Part shown: in pieces, positions 63,645-64,000 of the stretch
How positions within the stretch are numbered: position 1 is the first letter of the stretch
Layout of the letters: every line of letters starts with the position of its first letter
Source: Devosia sp. LC5
Lineage (GTDB): Bacteria > Pseudomonadota > Alphaproteobacteria > Rhizobiales > Devosiaceae
Assembly (NCBI RefSeq): GCF_000735585.1
Contig: NZ_JNNO01000004.1
Location: 62,001-126,000 of the forward strand
Length of the DNA: 64,000 nucleotides
Direction: 5' to 3'
The notes under the pieces: generated by a model
Database searches by the model: none
What the model was told of the DNA's origin: nothing
Seen by the model: the letters and a program-made list of their open reading frames with translations, nothing else
Translations under genes and position numbers: made by a program

Positions 63645-64000
63645 TCAGTCGAGGGGGGCTATCCCATGATAGCCATGCCGCTGCCACAGCAGGGGCCTGC
63701 GGCTGGTCGTGGTCTCGGCCTCGATGATCGCACCGGCAAACAGCACATGCGTGCCCGTTTCCATCGCCCCGATCACCTCGCAATCGAACGCCGTCACCGC
63801 CCCCAGCAGCATCGGGTTGCCCGATGGCCACCGCGCCCAATCGCCCACGCCAAAGCGCTCGGCCGGGTCGAGCCGCCCGGCAAAGGCGTCCGCCACTGCC
63901 GCCTGGTCGTCGGCCAGCATGGCAATCGAAAATCCGCTTGTCTTGGCGATCAGGTCCGCCATGCGGCTGACAATGTCGATGGAAATCAGCAAAGCCGGCG
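63645..64000 (-). CDS. Flavin reductase family protein, 3' part
   Basis: The last 117 or so residues of a flavin reductase-like protein. The frame is open to the window edge, so the start lies beyond it. GFSIAMLADDQAAVADAFAG, AERFGVGDW, GAVTAFDCEVIGAMETGTHV and the terminal PLLWQRHGYHGI are typical of the C-terminal half of the FMN-binding split-barrel reductases that supply reduced flavin to two-component monooxygenases. The partner oxygenase, if any, is not in the window. Confidence 0.82.
   Translation of the reverse strand, partial: PALLISIDIVSRMADLIAKTSGFSIAMLADDQAAVADAFAGRLDPAERFGVGDWARWPSGNPMLLGAVTAFDCEVIGAMETGTHVLFAGAIIEAETTTSRRPLLWQRHGYHGIAPLD

Overview
The window is GC-rich, densely coded and typical of a free-living or plant/soil alphaproteobacterium of the order Hyphomicrobiales. 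The very large NAD-glutamate dehydrogenase, the class II DAHP synthase, the DUF2865 and TIGR02281-type proteins, and the many palindromic intergenic repeats suggest a Devosia-like genome. The genus is an inference from gene content; there is no rRNA, tRNA, integrase, intact insertion sequence or CRISPR array here to settle it.

Bases 1-11,100 form a catabolic island for lignin-derived hydroxycinnamates. A minus-strand operon with overlapping genes encodes feruloyl-CoA synthase, a thiolase, an SDR dehydrogenase and a hotdog thioesterase. A second minus-strand set encodes an enoyl-CoA hydratase followed by a three-part TRAP transporter. A plus-strand set encodes vanillate O-demethylase (vanA, only its 3' end is in the window, and vanB) with a GntR regulator between the two subunits. 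Together these can take up ferulate-like acids, shorten the side chain by CoA-dependent beta-oxidation to vanillate, and demethylate it to protocatechuate. A MarR regulator sits in the middle, and two matching ATTGTT-N9-AACAAT palindromes lie in front of the two divergent control points.

Bases 11,100-26,500 hold an ArsR-rhodanese fusion with an MFS exporter, a truncated PrtN-like remnant, dusA, a membrane-fused alpha/beta hydrolase, a retropepsin-like protease, cobS and cobT, an orphan HigA antitoxin, a sensor histidine kinase, a secreted nuclease, an Lrp regulator with a VOC protein, a DUF4160/DUF2442 pair, moaA, an L,D-transpeptidase, rpiA and a DUF2059 protein.

Bases 26,500-45,000 are mostly housekeeping: glutathione reductase, class II DAHP synthase, an outer-membrane barrel, nadE-gltX, a DUF2865 protein, a fumarylacetoacetase-family enzyme, and a tightly packed run cysS-GFA-GFA-cimA-LysM. 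An ArsR regulator then overlaps an Atm1-type ABC exporter. A 715-base gap between gor and the DAHP synthase holds paired palindromic repeats and a candidate structured RNA.

Bases 45,000-64,000 carry a GNAT acetyltransferase whose tail is made of repeat DNA, a Phd-type antitoxin with a tiny downstream ORF, a padR-adaptor-RND efflux operon, cysQ-nadC, an SDR, an AGE-family isomerase, class 1 fructose-bisphosphatase, the NAD-glutamate dehydrogenase, a lone sulfate-binding protein, a DUF6894 protein and the 3' part of a flavin reductase. Several families of dyad repeats fill the gaps between genes throughout.
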